Shown here: positions 62,451-64,000 of the stretch, in pieces
Layout: the number at the start of each line of letters is the position of its first letter
How positions within the stretch are numbered: the stretch's first letter is position 1
Origin: Colletotrichum lupini
Taxonomy: Eukaryota; Ascomycota; Sordariomycetes; Glomerellales; Glomerellaceae
Assembly (NCBI RefSeq): GCF_023278565.1
Contig: NC_064677.1
Location: forward strand, 2,294,001-2,358,000
Direction of reading: 5' to 3'
DNA length: 64,000 nt
Made by a program: the position numbers and the translations under genes
The notes under the pieces: model-generated
The model's input: only the letters and a program-made list of their open reading frames with translations
Told to the model about the DNA's origin: nothing
Databases searched by the model: none

Positions 62451-64000
62451 TTATTATACTTATTATATTTATATCTTAAGTAAATAGTTTTAAAAAAGCA
62501 TTAATATAAATATTAAAAAGTCTGCGCACTCTTTTATAAATAATAATTTATTAAATTAACTTATAAAATATAATATTTATTTAGTCTAGTAGTATTTATA
62601 TTAACTAAAGTTAAAAAGTAGTATTATATACTAAACTTAAAAAAAAAATTCTTAACGTATTAATAATAAGCTCTCGTATAATAAAATGGTAATAACTATT
62701 AAAACCCTATAAGTACGTTAGTAAATAATAAGATATTTAGTAACTTATATAAGTTATATTAATCGACCGGTTTAAGAATGTCCTTCTATTTTACTATAAA
62801 TATAATACCTTTATATATATATACGTAACTCTATACCCTTTATTTAGTATATTACTTAAAAAAAAGCAAGTTTAAATATTTAGTATTAGCTTTAAGTTTA
62901 TAGTTACTTAAGGTCTCGTAATATTATATTACTAACGTTAATTGTAAATAGCGTACGAGCTATAATAACTTTAAAAAAGAACTATGTAAGTATTATTAAC
63001 GAATTAATAAGTAATACTATTATAGAGGTTTATTCTTAAGATATCTACTTATCCTTTAAAATACTTTTACTATAAAGGTATAGTATATTATTAAGCTCGT
63101 ATAATTAATATTATATACTTTATTTATATACTAATCTTAGCTCTATCCTTATTATAAGTTATATCTTTTTTTAATTAAATTAAATAAAACTATCCTCTTT
63201 TTTTATTAAGTTTAGTAATCGGACCTAAGGAGCCGCCCCTCGGTATCCTATTTAGCTTATTATAATTAGATTAGTAAAAGAGTTTCCTTAGGATTAGTAT
63301 ATTCTTATATTTTAAAATAACCTCTTTTAAAGTTAAGTACGGGGAATAATTAGCTTATAATAATTTACTTATTATAATTAAATAGGTTATATAGGTTAAT
63401 AAAATAAGCTTTATAAACTTAAGATAATATTATATAGTTAAGAAAAGCTTAGAAACGACCCTTTAAGAATTTATTTATAGCCCCTATTACTTATTTCTAA
63501 CTTATTATAATTAGGCTAAGGGTAAGGGGTAAAAAGTAAGTTTACGATAGTATAATCTAATATAATAAAAACTATATACTTTATAAAAATAATAAAACAT
63601 AATAATCTAAGTAATATATAAGGCTTATTAACTCCCCTAAGATATAATATATTATTCCTAAGTATCCTCGGTAAGTATAGTTATTTAAAAATAAAAGAAA
63701 TACTCCTAATAATAGGGTATTAATAAGTATTCTTAATAAGTAAGAAGTAGTATTCTTTTTTTATATAGTTTTTTATATAGTTTCTTATATAATTTCTTAT
63801 ATAGTTTCTTATATAGTTTCTTATATGGTTTTTTATTTTTTTAGTTTTTTTATTATCCCCTTTTTATATAAACAGTAGCTAAGAGAATATCACTTACTAA
63901 GCTTCTCTTTACGTATAATTTTGCGGGCTTTATTAAGCAGTTACTAAGACTAAAAGTCGCTATTAATTTCTATTCTTATTTCTTTTTAAAAGTAGTAATA
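62451..64000. other. RIP-degraded DNA to window end
   Basis: AT-rich; nothing recognised except a 12-bp tandem repeat at 63,757-63,828. Confidence 0.4.
63757..63828. repeat. 12-bp tandem repeat (TTTCTTATATAG)
   Basis: Six contiguous 12-bp units of TTTCTTATATAG with single-base variants (TTTTTT start in units 1-2, AA end in unit 3, GG end in unit 6). Confidence 0.88.

Noticed and set aside
17520..64000. Centromere
   Set aside because: RIPed AT-rich retrotransposon DNA is compatible with a fungal centromere, but nothing in the sequence itself distinguishes it from an ordinary RIP isochore.
1..64000. Mitochondrial or bacterial origin of the AT-rich DNA
   Set aside because: Nested chromoviruses with LTRs, RIP-type lesions and spliceosomal introns in the island point to a fungal nuclear genome.
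1..64000. tRNA, rRNA or CRISPR features
   Set aside because: None seen; the tandem repeats found are contiguous without spacers.

Overview
The window looks like nuclear DNA of a filamentous ascomycete (Pezizomycotina) with strong repeat-induced point mutation (RIP). About 57 kb is very AT-rich, dominated by TA dinucleotides, and holds transposons whose reading frames carry TAA/TAG at positions where Gln or Trp would be expected and Tyr where Cys or His would be expected. A normal-composition island of about 6.7 kb (roughly 10.02-16.75 kb) interrupts it and carries the only convincing intact genes. The species cannot be named from the sequence.

Layout. 1-482: most of an LTR-like element, here called B. 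483-5958: 3' part of a chromovirus-type Ty3/gypsy retrotransposon, here called A. 5.96-10.0 kb: RIP-degraded DNA with an unidentified minus-strand ghost frame. 10.25-10.85 kb: 3' fragment of a LINE (Tad1-like). 11.23-11.53 kb (-) and 13.15-13.48 kb (+): two divergent paralogous genes for small secreted proteins with eight cysteines (SSP1, SSP2). 14.04-16.45 kb (-): a Helitron Rep gene with one intron and no helicase part. 17,006-17,519: a solo-LTR-like copy of B with a 5-bp target duplication. 19,593-25,920: a full-length degraded copy of A. 27.35-28.16 kb: a degraded protein-kinase-like gene. 33.15-34.83 kb: part of a second Ty3/gypsy element (C), cut by a third copy of B (34,831-35,344). 35,345-36,194: the 5' part of an A element, inverted. 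43.95-45.17 kb: a degraded SET-domain methyltransferase-like gene. The rest, to 64 kb, holds long ghost reading frames that I could not identify.

Most interesting points. (1) The target-site halves beside the B copies at 482 and 35,344 match each other in inverted orientation, and the two parts of element A rejoin collinearly there. This indicates a ~35-kb inversion by recombination between B copies, or a misassembly at that repeat. (2) SSP1 and SSP2 share all eight cysteine positions, and a 31-bp upstream block lies in the same orientation relative to each gene: an inverted duplication of an effector-like gene in a RIP-flanked island. (3) RIP has hit sequences resembling host genes (kinase, SET domain), not only transposons, implying that these genes were multicopy. 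(4) The Helitron Rep ORF is open and keeps its catalytic residues although nearly everything around it is ruined.

No tRNA, rRNA or CRISPR was recognised. Ghost-frame boundaries are approximate because I translated them by eye.
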